Shown here one piece after another: positions 1 through 8,418 of a DNA stretch of 64,000 nt. Source of the stretch: Symbiodinium natans. Its lineage: Eukaryota; Sar; Dinophyceae; Suessiales; Symbiodiniaceae. Numbering within the stretch: the first letter of the stretch is position 1; each line of letters opens with the position of its first letter. Made by a program: the position numbers and the translations under genes. Below the pieces are notes generated by a model. It was not told where the DNA came from. It worked only from the letters and a program-made list of their open reading frames with translations, and did not search any database. The DNA is taken from positions 1,052,052-1,116,051 of the forward strand of contig CAJNDS010002413.1 of assembly GCA_905221605.1 (NCBI GenBank). The letters are read 5' to 3'.

Positions 1-2
1 GT

Positions 3-1877
3 GATTGGATCGCAATGATCGAGCCAATGCTGTCTTCGCTGACAGATACAGGAAGAGTGTGGTGGCAATCCGTCTATACAAAGGCGTATGAGGCGTATGC
101 CAAATGGTTGAGTGTCTCTCCGCTGGAAAGGTTGGGCATCAAGGCTGAGCTGGAAGGGCTCAAGGCGGTTCGAACTGTGCATGTTTTGTTGGAGCAGAGA
201 GCGGTGTCTTTGCTGCTACAGGCGATTCCGGAGAGATTGAAGACCGAGATTGTTTCCACTCGAATGTTGGGGTCGGTGATGATATTTTACAAGTTGCTGA
301 CAGTCTACCAACCAGGTGGAGCAAACGAGCGCAGCACAATGTTAAACTTCTTGGTGCAACCATCCTCAGCAACCTCGATCTCAGAGGCTATTAAGGGAGT
401 GCGACAATGGGCGCAATGGCGTTCCCGGTTAAGGGAGCTGCGAGCATCCGAGCCGGATGCTACCTTGCTTATCAAGGGATTGGATGCTTTATCATCCGCG
501 TTGCTGGCAAAACACCCTACGGTGCATTTCAGAGTGGCATCCTTCCGGGAGAAATTGGGGGTGGACTACTCGCCGACCTCTGAAACTGCGACACAACTAG
601 CTGAAATGTTACAAGCAGAATTCGAACTGCTATTGCATAGCGCTGGTGAACAAGAGGTGAAGCAGGACTCGGACGCCAAGAAAAGGGCCAGGTTAAACAA
701 GGCCCAAAAGGGAACTGGTGACGAGACGGAGGAGGGTGACAAAGGCAAAGGGAAAGGAAAAAGGTACAGCGGAGATGGTGAACGTCCTTTCTGTTGGATA
801 TATGGGAAGACAGAAGCAGGCTGCAAGTTCGGATCACGTTGCAAATTTCGCCATGACAAGGACTCCCTGGAGCGTGGAAGATGTTTTGAATGTGGGGCCG
901 TTGGCCATTTACAGCCGCAGTGTCCATACAAAGATGGTGTAAGTTCCAATGCGGACTCAAATCCTGAAAGGAATAGATCTAAAGGGAATTCTCCCAAAGG
1001 GGGAAAGGGCGGCAAAGGTGCAAAATGGGGAAATGCCAAAAAGGCAGAAGTGGCTGAAGTGGGAGATGAGACGGCTAATGTGGGATTGGATAAAGGTTCT
1101 GCAAGTCCCTCATCACCATCAACACCCAATCAGGTCCTTGCTGAAGCGTTAGAAGTGCTGAAATCTATGAAGCTGTCATCAGCGCAGTCAGCATCAAGCG
1201 GGGATCCCAGTGTTCGAATGTTATGTGACTCTGGATTGTTTCAGCAGGAAGGGAGAGTGGCGTTGGTGGATACAGCTGCTACGCATCTTGTGCGGACGCT
1301 TTTTCCATGGGAATGTTTACCCGACACTACTGTTATGGTGCAAAGCGCGCTTGGTGGTGTGACAATGAGGATTGCAGAGAAAGGGACGTTGATTAGGGAA
1401 GACAATGGGCCCCTGATTATCCCTCTCTGGTTGATTTTGGAGTTTGGGGCGAACCTCACCGTGATCAATGGGATGTGTCACGTGAGTGCAAAATCTTCGC
1501 TGGACCAACTCTTATGGTTTGAACATGGCTGTTTGGTTATGGATTACAAAACAGCTGAGAAAATGGTTTTGCATGCTGAAAGGCAGCGTGCGTCGTTGTC
1601 CCATTCTCAATGGAGGAATGGAAGGGCGGACTGTGGAGTCGGTTCGTCTGATGCCACGTTGTTGCCGAAGCAGGGAGAAGGCCGAGGAGTATGCGTTCTA
1701 CATGTGGCCAGGGTTTCTGACACCAATGAGTGTTCGGGAATGGGCATGTTGGACTCGGGAGCATCACATCCTCTCAGATCACTTCGTCCTGGTGAACAGC
1801 TTCCGCAGCAAAAGGTGTTGGTGTCTTTAGCTGTTGGATCTCGGGAGATGTGTATTACCCCAGGTGGGACCTGGTAA
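3..1877 (+). CDS. Gag and first part of protease (5'-partial)
   Basis: The frame is open from the window edge, so the ATG at 15 is probably internal. An N-terminal capsid-like helical region contains the YQPGG motif near residue 100. A basic KGKGKGK stretch is followed by a CCCH finger at residues 260-280 (C-x9-C-x5-C-x3-H) and a CX2CX4HX4C knuckle at 290-303 (both numbered from the ATG at 15). Two retropepsin-like motifs follow: LVDTAATH with Asp419, and MLDSGASH with Asp580. The second is the canonical DSG form; the first has Ala for Gly. The frame ends at TAA inside the second protease segment, where the neighbouring frame takes over. Role: RNA packaging and polyprotein processing. Confidence 0.85.
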   Translation, partial: DWIAMIEPMLSSLTDTGRVWWQSVYTKAYEAYAKWLSVSPLERLGIKAELEGLKAVRTVHVLLEQRAVSLLLQAIPERLKTEIVSTRMLGSVMIFYKLLTVYQPGGANERSTMLNFLVQPSSATSISEAIKGVRQWAQWRSRLRELRASEPDATLLIKGLDALSSALLAKHPTVHFRVASFREKLGVDYSPTSETATQLAEMLQAEFELLLHSAGEQEVKQDSDAKKRARLNKAQKGTGDETEEGDKGKGKGKRYSGDGERPFCWIYGKTEAGCKFGSRCKFRHDKDSLERGRCFECGAVGHLQPQCPYKDGVSSNADSNPERNRSKGNSPKGGKGGKGAKWGNAKKAEVAEVGDETANVGLDKGSASPSSPSTPNQVLAEALEVLKSMKLSSAQSASSGDPSVRMLCDSGLFQQEGRVALVDTAATHLVRTLFPWECLPDTTVMVQSALGGVTMRIAEKGTLIREDNGPLIIPLWLILEFGANLTVINGMCHVSAKSSLDQLLWFEHGCLVMDYKTAEKMVLHAERQRASLSHSQWRNGRADCGVGSSDATLLPKQGEGRGVCVLHVARVSDTNECSGMGMLDSGASHPLRSLRPGEQLPQQKVLVSLAVGSREMCITPGGTW

Positions 1878-2194
1878 CTCCTGAAATGGTAGATCCACTA
1901 GTGCCAATTGGCAAAGCGAGCGCCTTGGTTGGTCTCAGAGTTCAGTGGCGTGGTGGCAAGTGCACAGCCTCACATCCTGTTCTGGGAGAACTTCGCGTTC
2001 GTGATCTGAATGGGTGCCCTTGTTTGGAAAAGGAGGTGGCGCTTCAGATCATTGATGAAATGGATTGGTGTTCACCAAAGCAAGCATTGAAGGTGGCACG
2101 TATGGTTCAAGGGTGTCCGAATACGGACAACGAGGTGGCTGTAAAAGCGTCGTTGCAAAGCGCAGCGCGGACAGCGTCAGCGAAGCGTGAATGA
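1850..2194 (+). CDS. Protease C-terminal half, shifted frame
   Basis: This frame continues the second retropepsin segment that starts with DSGASH. The peptides TPEMVDPLVPIGKASALVGL and ELRVRDLNGCPCLEKEVALQ follow in a second frame. The join lies near 1860-1878 and looks like one lost base in a C/G-rich run. The frame overlaps the next one around 2187-2194, where it shifts back. The ATG at 1855 or nearby is not a real start; this is the continuation of gag-pol. Confidence 0.7.
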   Translation: MYYPRWDLVTPEMVDPLVPIGKASALVGLRVQWRGGKCTASHPVLGELRVRDLNGCPCLEKEVALQIIDEMDWCSPKQALKVARMVQGCPNTDNEVAVKASLQSAARTASAKRE

Positions 2195-5100
2195 GGAGGA
2201 GTTCGTCCAGGCATGCTGGCGGTTTCTTCGGTGGTATTATGGGGATATACCAGAAAATATGCTGATGGAGCTGTTGCCACGTGGAGATATTGCGGCGTTG
2301 CCTTTCAACCGTCATAAAAGGAGACGGCTGGCACGAGCAAAAAGGGTGGTGGTACACCTATTTTCGGGAAAACAAAAATGGCATTTTCCCAGTCGGGATG
2401 TGGAGGTACTGGAGCTGGATTTGAAGAAAGGCGGTGACCTACATAATTCGAGCGTCTGGAAGTATCTTCTGCATCTGGCGGCTGAAGGAAAGGTGGTTGC
2501 TGTGGTTGGAGGACCTCCATGCAGGACAGTGTCAAGGTTGAGAGGTGAAGACGGTGGTCCACCTGTATTACGCCGACGCTGTGGGCCTGAACGGTTGGGA
2601 TTAAAGAGTCTTCCTTGGCCACATCAAGAATTAGCTCAAAAGGATGGTGTTTTACTTCTGAAGATGCTTTTCCTATATGACGTGGCGGTGCATTCAAGGT
2701 GTGGAACTGCTGAAGTCATCAATGGGAGTTCTGTCTTCTTTGGTATGGAAAGCCCTGGGGACCCTGAACTCATAGGGAAGGATTTCTCTCAGAACGGCAA
2801 AACGGTCTTGAGTGCTGAGGATCTGGTGGATGGTTCTCAGGAAGGGCTCTCAAGTCCTACCTTCTGGAGTTGGCCAGAGGTGAAAAGCTTTTGTGAGCGT
2901 TATGGAATGTACGCTGCACATTTTGATCAAGGAGCATTGGGACATGCTCTGGTGAAACCTACGACTTTCCTGGTGTCTGATATGGAACTGTGGGAATCGT
3001 TGGAACAGGTTCGCGTGGTTGTTCCGTGGTCGGCAACATTCGCTTCTACCCTGGAAGAACGTATTGGACAATCCTCCATATGGGCGCGATGGGCGTTTGG
3101 ATTGGTTAAAAGAATACGTCGCAGGTTGGCACAATGGTTGCACGAGAGCGATGCTGAACGGGAAGCTATGGTGTTAAAAAAGGAAGAACGAGAAGGGACG
3201 TTACGGAGGTTGACAGCTGAGGAGCGAGCTTTCCGTGACCATTGCCTAAGGGGGCATATTCCTTTCAGACGTGATTGTCAAATTTGTGTGTCTGCCGCTG
3301 GAAAAGAGCGTCGCCATTTGAGGCGGAAACATGGGGATGCTTACACTTTATCATTGGACTTAGCAGGTCCATACAAGTGTTCAAAGGATGCTCACCAGCA
3401 GAAGCCACGACACGCTGTTATTGGTGTGTATCAATTTCCAATGTTGGATCCCAATGTGGGTCGCCCTCTGGAAAAGGAGGAAGATGCGGATGAGGTGGAA
3501 GATCAGGTGGCAGATGAAGGTGCTGGTGTCGGAGAATGGTTAGGCGATGCAGTCGCGAACTTCGAGGAGGAAGACTCTGCGCCGGTGGGACCTTCACCAG
3601 TTCTGGAGGCAGAGGTGTTGAAAATCCAAGCTTCTGAAAAATCCTGGAAGGAACTGAAGGACCATTTGACCCAACCTGTCCGTATGATCAACTTCGTTAT
3701 GGTGGAGCCGATTGTGGATAAACAGCAAACAACTGTTTTGTCGGCGGTTCAAAGAATGATGGTGCGCTTGCAGAGACATGGGTATCCGGTGTTGAGAATC
3801 CACTCAGATCGAGCGGGGGAGTTTGTCAATGCACGCTTCCGGTCCTTTTGTGAAACTCGTCTGATATATAGGACCACTGGTGATCCTGGAGTCCCGCAAA
3901 CAAATGGGCGCGCTGAAGCATGTGTGGGTTTATTCAAACGTGGTGTGAGGTCGCTCTTAAAGGAGGCGCGACTCGGGCCGGCGTACTGGGCACTGGCTGC
4001 TCGCCATTGGTCAATGTTACGGTGGCAGAAAGCTGAAAGGGAGTTGGGTTTGAAACCGAAAGCATTGCTTCCCTTTGGTGCTCAGATTCAAGTCAAACGT
4101 CGTCCGTGGGAGTTGCTGGGTCCGGATGGAACAAAGAAAGGTCGGCAATGGGTCGATCGTACGCAGCCCGCGCTTCTTTTGGGTCCATGCGATGACCTAC
4201 CTGGTGGTTATTGGGTGGAAGCTCAAGGGACTGCAAAGGATCCGGATGAACTGGTGTTATTTCCCTGCACTACGATTTTTTCCAATATAAAGGAACCGCC
4301 TGCATTGGAGCTGGAAGGGGTGGTAGAAGAACAGGAGCCTTCTCCTCCGGAGCATCGTCTCAAGGGGAAAAAGCCAGCGCTTCGGTTCGCTGATGAGGAA
4401 GGTCCTCCTTTACCTCCGCCTCGCGATCCTCTAGCTCACCATCGGTTAAAGGAAAAAAGCCCGGCCTCTTCACTGCGTGGTCATGTGGGCTCTTTGCGCT
4501 TGCTTCGCAAGCGGGGGGAGAGTCCGCCCTTAGAAATTTTCGAGGATGACATGCAGGGTTCGGGGGAGCTGGAAGAAAATGCAGATGTTGAGGACAATGT
4601 TCCTGGTGATGAGTATTGGCCGACATGCTGTTCTCCTCATGAAAATGCTTATTTGGTCTGCAAAAGTGAGACTGCCGAGGATGGAACACAGTTGGAAAAA
4701 GAAGAACAAAAAGCCAAGTCAATGTATGAAAGGTCTATGTATGATTACGTGGACTGTGAGGAGCTTTTGGAAGGGATTGTATACCCAAAGAGGGTGAATC
4801 GGAGAGGTGGTATCAACAATTGGTGCACAAGTACGCGAGCTCTGGTGTTGGGCCACTATACTCATGGCGGAGTGTGTGGTATTACAAAAGAGACCCATCG
4901 AAGGCCATGGCTATGTCGTTATTTGACATCATTCGTGAGGCACCACAATCCTGAAGCCAAATTTTCTGCTCTTCAGATCTCGTGCAATGCTCCGGTATCA
5001 TTGCATAGGGATAGTCACAATGAAAAGCATTGCTGCAATTATGTGTGTGGCTTTGGTGACTATAAAGAGGGTCAGCTGTGGGTTGAGGATGAAAAGGTTT

Positions 5101-6419
5101 TGGAGGAAGGAGCTGAAGTGGTGGAGCAATCCTATGGGAAGAAAGTCTTACCTGGAAAATTGGTGGATATCCACTGGAACTTCATGTCGTTCTTTCCGAG
5201 AAAACTGCATGGTCCTATGCCTTGGAAAGGGAACAGGGTATCCTTGACAGGGTACACACCTGTTTTTATGGAGCGTTTGAGCTACAAGGATAGGTGCTAT
5301 CTTCTCCAATGCAAGTTTCCTCTTCCGGAACCACAAGCTGAAGAAGGTGAAACAAGGAAATGGTTAAAAATGACGCTGAGAGAAACCTCGCTGGACGACC
5401 TTGCAGAGGAGGTAGACTATGCTGTGTTCGAAGCGCATCAATGGGCTCTAGAGGAGCATTTGAGTATTCGACGCCTAATTGCTGAACAGGAATGTTGCAT
5501 TTTGGACGAGTTCCATGGATCGGCCAATGAGTCGAATGAGGAAAAAGGATCAGAGACTAGAGAATGGCTGGTTAAAGCAAAAAAGGCTGAGGAACAGCTC
5601 TCGAAGTTTTTGGTCAAAGCAGCTCAAGTTCAGCAGGTGGTACAGGAGAATACCGCGCTGGAGGCAGCAGAGGAGGTTGAGTTCCTGCAAACAAAAACGA
5701 TTCCTACACAAGAAGCCATGCAAGAGCTGGAAAAGTGGAGGGATTCATTGTCGGACGAGGTGAAGTCTTTGGTTAAAGAGTTGGAGGTGGTGGAACCAAC
5801 AACTCAAGAAAAGTTGGACAAATTGGCGGAAGAGCCTAATGCACCGGTGATTGAGTACGTTCCCAGTCTGGTGGTGTTTACCCGAAAGCAAGGGACAGGG
5901 AGGAGGCGTGCCCGTATCTGTGCATGTGGAAACTTTATTTCGTCAACGGCAGCTACAGAATACGAAGGGCCAAGGTCCCTCAGTCGTCACTCGCTGTACG
6001 CTCCAGGTTTAGATTCAACTACATTTAGGTGTCAAGTGAGGCACGCAGCATATATGGTGTGGATCATCGCTGGCTTAGACATCTCCAAAGCTTTTCTGAC
6101 GGCGCCGATGAATAGGGCGCAAAGAGAAGGGCGTCTGGTAGTGGTGCAGCCCCCAAGGGCGGCGGTAAAGTTGGGTCTTTGCACAAAAGAGGAGCGGTGG
6201 ATTGTGAGGAAGGCCTTGTACGGTTTGGCCGAAAGTCCTGCAGCATGGGTGGAGTGGCGAGACCAACGTCTTCAAGGCATGTCTTGGGTGTCAAAAGATG
6301 GACAAGCAATGAGCTTTCAGAGGTCCAACGCAGACCCAAGTCTGTTCCTTATTATGGCGCAAGAAGAAGCCGGAAGGTGTAAGCAAGTTGGTGGGGACAA
6401 TGGGTCTTTACGTGGATGA
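2187..6419 (+). CDS. Pol: methyltransferase-like domain, integrase, 2OG-Fe(II) oxygenase-like domain, RT N-terminal part
   Basis: A 1410-codon frame; its GTG first codon is not a eukaryotic start, so it is read on from the protease. Residues about 50-265 hold HLFSG (57-61) and GGPPCR (108-113), the hallmarks of motifs I and IV of C5-cytosine methyltransferases. Integrase follows: HHCC finger H352, H357, C364, C367 and catalytic D391, D541, E577 (D541 and E577 separated by 35 residues). An acidic insert lies at 428-465. A 2OG-Fe(II) oxygenase-like core has H940-R-D942, H1008 and R1017. RT begins near 1220 with motif A Asp1298 (LDISKAF). The frame ends at TGA just where the YVDD box appears in the next frame. 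Confidence 0.9.
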   Translation: MNEEEFVQACWRFLRWYYGDIPENMLMELLPRGDIAALPFNRHKRRRLARAKRVVVHLFSGKQKWHFPSRDVEVLELDLKKGGDLHNSSVWKYLLHLAAEGKVVAVVGGPPCRTVSRLRGEDGGPPVLRRRCGPERLGLKSLPWPHQELAQKDGVLLLKMLFLYDVAVHSRCGTAEVINGSSVFFGMESPGDPELIGKDFSQNGKTVLSAEDLVDGSQEGLSSPTFWSWPEVKSFCERYGMYAAHFDQGALGHALVKPTTFLVSDMELWESLEQVRVVVPWSATFASTLEERIGQSSIWARWAFGLVKRIRRRLAQWLHESDAEREAMVLKKEEREGTLRRLTAEERAFRDHCLRGHIPFRRDCQICVSAAGKERRHLRRKHGDAYTLSLDLAGPYKCSKDAHQQKPRHAVIGVYQFPMLDPNVGRPLEKEEDADEVEDQVADEGAGVGEWLGDAVANFEEEDSAPVGPSPVLEAEVLKIQASEKSWKELKDHLTQPVRMINFVMVEPIVDKQQTTVLSAVQRMMVRLQRHGYPVLRIHSDRAGEFVNARFRSFCETRLIYRTTGDPGVPQTNGRAEACVGLFKRGVRSLLKEARLGPAYWALAARHWSMLRWQKAERELGLKPKALLPFGAQIQVKRRPWELLGPDGTKKGRQWVDRTQPALLLGPCDDLPGGYWVEAQGTAKDPDELVLFPCTTIFSNIKEPPALELEGVVEEQEPSPPEHRLKGKKPALRFADEEGPPLPPPRDPLAHHRLKEKSPASSLRGHVGSLRLLRKRGESPPLEIFEDDMQGSGELEENADVEDNVPGDEYWPTCCSPHENAYLVCKSETAEDGTQLEKEEQKAKSMYERSMYDYVDCEELLEGIVYPKRVNRRGGINNWCTSTRALVLGHYTHGGVCGITKETHRRPWLCRYLTSFVRHHNPEAKFSALQISCNAPVSLHRDSHNEKHCCNYVCGFGDYKEGQLWVEDEKVLEEGAEVVEQSYGKKVLPGKLVDIHWNFMSFFPRKLHGPMPWKGNRVSLTGYTPVFMERLSYKDRCYLLQCKFPLPEPQAEEGETRKWLKMTLRETSLDDLAEEVDYAVFEAHQWALEEHLSIRRLIAEQECCILDEFHGSANESNEEKGSETREWLVKAKKAEEQLSKFLVKAAQVQQVVQENTALEAAEEVEFLQTKTIPTQEAMQELEKWRDSLSDEVKSLVKELEVVEPTTQEKLDKLAEEPNAPVIEYVPSLVVFTRKQGTGRRRARICACGNFISSTAATEYEGPRSLSRHSLYAPGLDSTTFRCQVRHAAYMVWIIAGLDISKAFLTAPMNRAQREGRLVVVQPPRAAVKLGLCTKEERWIVRKALYGLAESPAAWVEWRDQRLQGMSWVSKDGQAMSFQRSNADPSLFLIMAQEEAGRCKQVGGDNGSLRG
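2334..2982 (+). other. C5-methyltransferase-like domain embedded in pol
   Basis: Seen: VVHLFSG as a motif I-like SAM-binding turn, LELDLKKG as the next acidic strand, VVGGPPCRTVSR as a motif IV-like Pro-Cys loop with Cys112, and FGMESP as a possible motif VI. Known: C5 methyltransferases use DLFSG, PPCQ with a catalytic Cys, and ENV. Retrotransposon-borne cytosine methyltransferases have been described in dinoflagellates. Inferred: this domain is related but strongly diverged (ENV replaced, target-recognition part short). It could be inactive or a structural relic. Confidence 0.55.
3216..4290 (+). other. Integrase domain of the retroelement
   Basis: The N-terminal zinc finger H352-x4-H357 with C364-x2-C367 is followed by SLDLAGP (D391), RIHSDRAGEF (D541) and PQTNGRAEA (E577). 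The spacing between the second Asp and the Glu is the usual 35 residues. The gap between the first two Asp residues is widened to about 150 by an acidic insert. A C-terminal segment with KRRPWELLGPDGTKKGRQWV then LLLGPCDDLPGGYWV resembles the copia integrase tail. It would catalyse cDNA insertion. Confidence 0.9.
4746..5330 (+). other. 2-oxoglutarate/Fe(II) dioxygenase-like double-stranded beta-helix domain
   Basis: Seen: LGHYTHGGVCGIT; SLHRDSHNE with H940 and D942; YKEGQLWVEDE in the position of the usual G-x-L strand; KLHGPMPWKGNRVSLTGY with H1008 and R1017. The HxD...H...R order and the spacing H-x8-R-x-S-L match the metal triad and 2OG-binding Arg of this fold. Known: TET/JBP enzymes of this fold oxidise 5-methylcytosine or thymine, and dinoflagellate DNA is rich in 5-hydroxymethyluracil. 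Inferred: a possible base-oxidising enzyme carried by the element. Other 2OG enzymes remain possible. Confidence 0.6.
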
Positions 6420-6591
6420 TTTTTTGATGGCTGGGACTATGACAGTGCTCCGGGAAGCCTTGGAACAGATCAGGAAGGAGTGGAAAACTTCTGAACCCGA
6501 GTTCTGTGGTCCAGGCTGTGGTGATGGATTCCTGAAGTTTTTGGGTGTCCAAATCTGGTATCGATCTTTCTCAACCAGGAGGACTTCGTGA
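6388..6591 (+). CDS. RT palm segment with YVDD box, shifted frame
   Basis: The catalytic box GLYVDDFLMAG is encoded at 6403-6435 (YVDD codons 6409-6420), one frame away from the preceding pol frame. FLKFLGVQIW then matches the RT region downstream of the box. The frame stops at 6591, while the homologous continuation FLNQEDFVRDLLNRRGY runs in the original frame from about 6565. This segment is bounded by two compensating single-base shifts. Confidence 0.85.
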   Translation: MVGTMGLYVDDFLMAGTMTVLREALEQIRKEWKTSEPEFCGPGCGDGFLKFLGVQIWYRSFSTRRTS

Positions 6592-7901
6592 GAGATTTGC
6601 TGAACCGAAGAGGGTATCAGATTGATGAAACTGGAAAAGGTAGTAACCTGCCAATGGTGAAAGAAACTCCAGGTGAAGAAGAGGAGGTGGATATTCCCTC
6701 CTTGAGAGCAGCTCAAGGTGCCGTAGGGGAGTTCCTCTGGGTGGCAATCAAAACTCGACCTGATTTGGCTTTTTGCACAAGCCAGTTGTCTTTGTGGACA
6801 TCCCGAAGGCCGCGATTTGTGGTTAAAAAGGCTGAGGAGGTATTTCGATATCTTGCTGCAACTCCAACGTTAGGCCTGACGTTTGGTGCAATCGCAACAT
6901 GTGAAAAAGAAAGGAATGAGGTGTTGCGTTATGGGCGAGGCGTCAAGGTGGTGGAGTCTTACGCGGATGCTAGCTTTGCAGCAGGTGAAAACGAAAAGAG
7001 CCACTCAGGAGCGGTGGTGGTTTGGGGTGATTGTCCAGTGATGTGGGCAACGCAGAGACAATCAACGGTGGCTTTGAGCACTGCTGAAGCTGAATTGCAT
7101 GCGTCTATAGAGGGAGCAACGATGATTCAGTCGTGTACCCCTATAATTGCCGCTTTGGTGGGAACTGGTGAAGAATCGCTGCAAAAAGTGCTGTATACAG
7201 ATTCGGTTTCGACGTGCTCAATCATTCAATATCCTGCTGGTAGCTGGAGAACAAGACACCTGAGAATTCGAGCAGCTGGTGTCAGGTCTCTGGTGGACCG
7301 TGGTTACATGGTGATAGCGCATCTTCGTGGTGAGTATATGATTGCTGATCTGTTGACAAAATTGATGAGTGGACAGGTTTATGCAAAGCAAAAGGCACTT
7401 TGGGGTCTCCAACTGTTAGTGCAAGGAACTGACTTGAGAAGGGCCTCTCTTACAATGGCGGTCATGATGGTGGCTGCATCCCTGCAAGGGATGGCAACAG
7501 GTGGAGAAGAAGTGTCAGCTGCTGGTTTCTTTTGCTCAGAAGAAGGGGTGTGCCAGGTCGCCAATACATCTACGGTTATGGTTCTGGCTCAAGGTATTGA
7601 AATGGTTATCAACAATTCAGACCTTGTTGCGTATTTGGTGGCAGCAATCATACTCTGGGAATTGGCATGGTGCCTCTTTCGGCGGCTGTACAAATGGCTG
7701 TGGATCAAGAAAGTGGTGGTTATTCCTGCGAGTGCCACTCTGTATACAACAGTGGGTGGGAACTGTATGCACGCAAGCAGTGATTGTGATGTTCTGCGAT
7801 ATTCACAGCCCAGGGCTAAGACGCTTTGCAAGCATTGCCTCAAGGATGGCTGGGTGGTGAATGCTGAGTTCCTTGGTGAGGAACGGGCCGCTGGAACGTA
7901 A
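6588..7901 (+). CDS. RT thumb, RNase H and C-terminal membrane/zinc-like tail
   Basis: The first codon is GTG and the frame is really open from about 6565. AVGEFLWVAIKTRPDLAFC is the usual copia RT end. RNase H acidic residues appear in YADASFA (codon 6966), STAEAEL, YTDSVS (7200) and MIADLLTK. About 90 residues beyond RNase H contain a hydrophobic stretch (LVAYLVAAIILWELAWCLF) followed by basic and aromatic residues. The tail ends with CMHASSDC...LCKHC, a plausible zinc site. TAA at 7899-7901 ends pol. Confidence 0.9.
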   Translation: MRDLLNRRGYQIDETGKGSNLPMVKETPGEEEEVDIPSLRAAQGAVGEFLWVAIKTRPDLAFCTSQLSLWTSRRPRFVVKKAEEVFRYLAATPTLGLTFGAIATCEKERNEVLRYGRGVKVVESYADASFAAGENEKSHSGAVVVWGDCPVMWATQRQSTVALSTAEAELHASIEGATMIQSCTPIIAALVGTGEESLQKVLYTDSVSTCSIIQYPAGSWRTRHLRIRAAGVRSLVDRGYMVIAHLRGEYMIADLLTKLMSGQVYAKQKALWGLQLLVQGTDLRRASLTMAVMMVAASLQGMATGGEEVSAAGFFCSEEGVCQVANTSTVMVLAQGIEMVINNSDLVAYLVAAIILWELAWCLFRRLYKWLWIKKVVVIPASATLYTTVGGNCMHASSDCDVLRYSQPRAKTLCKHCLKDGWVVNAEFLGEERAAGT

Positions 7902-8087
7902 ACTTTTTCAAGTTCGAGGTGAAGAAATCCTCAATGGTAAGGGATTCGGCCAATGAGCTGAAGGGTCGTCCTGGAAGACGTAAAACCATAATGTGCATTT
8001 CAAGCAGCTGGCTGCTGCCTAAACGGTGGTTTTTGGCCAAGGATCTGCACCTCCAACGTGTCCTAGGAAATCCTAGGACAGGGGGAG
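7902..8087 (+). other. Retroelement 3' untranslated stretch with a tandem palindrome
   Basis: Between the pol stop and the putative LTR. TCCTAGGA occurs twice (8061-8068 and 8071-8078), separated by AA. Each copy is a perfect 8-bp palindrome directly before the polypurine tract. No other gene is supported. Confidence 0.5.
8075..8087 (+). promoter_or_regulatory. Putative polypurine tract
   Basis: AGGACAGGGGGAG lies immediately before a TG dinucleotide. It is in the position and composition expected for the plus-strand primer of an LTR element. Confidence 0.6.
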
Positions 8088-8308
8088 TGCGGAGCTGCAA
8101 CTGGTATTGTAGAAAAGAGTTAGTGTTGGGAGTTGAAAGGGTTAATAAACCCGGAAATCATGTATGGCTCAAGACTGGGCCATGTGCCTGGTAGTAAAAG
8201 GTGAGTGCCCTGCGGTTTGGGTTTGTTGTGTGGTTGGTCCAGGGAAATCAAGGGTTTCTGTTGGGGTTGACTGTTTGGTTTCTCGTCCCCCTTCGGTTGC
8301 CCCCCGTA
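8088..8308 (+). repeat. Putative 3' LTR, probably truncated
   Basis: It starts TGCGGAGCTGC right after the polypurine tract, contains AATAAA near 8145, and runs into the first CCCTAAA array at 8309. No clear CA end or target duplication is seen, and the 5' LTR for comparison is outside the window. The end is therefore inferred. Confidence 0.45.
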
Positions 8309-8353
8309 CCCTAAACCCTAAACCCTAAACCCTAAAAGAAACCCTAAAAACAG

Positions 8354-8418
8354 GAGTGCGTTTACTCCCCGAGGCACTGCTGCCCGCCCTGCCAGCATGG
8401 CCGAGGCTGGCTGTGAAG
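8354..8418 (+). CDS. Tentative upstream exon
   Basis: A GC-rich block between a CCCTAAA array ending in ACAG and a TTTAGGG array. One frame reads VRLLPEALLPALPAWPRLAV and can join the next exon. It is short and other frames are partly open, so it is uncertain. Confidence 0.35.

Larger units (their letters stand above)
1..8308 (+). mobile_element. Ty1/copia-type LTR retroelement, 5' end outside the window
   Basis: The domain order on the plus strand is gag (CCCH finger, CCHC knuckle), retropepsin, methyltransferase-like domain, integrase, oxygenase-like domain, reverse transcriptase and RNase H. Integrase before RT is the copia order. A polypurine tract at 8075-8087 and a TG-starting LTR-like stretch follow. 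The 5' LTR and the start of gag lie left of the window. The reading frame changes four times (about 1868, 2190, 6385 and 6560). All are single-base shifts that compensate in pairs, so this copy is either recently decayed or carries sequencing indels. The body has almost no telomeric heptamers; these begin abruptly at 8309. Confidence 0.95.

Noticed and set aside
2187-2189. GTG as a start codon for pol
   Set aside because: Eukaryotic element; the preceding protease frame overlaps and the join is a frame shift, not an independent start.
8161-8175. Dinoflagellate spliced-leader relict (TGGCTCAAG)
   Set aside because: Only nine bases of the leader 3' end match and the bases before it do not. Chance is likely, and it lies in the LTR-like region.
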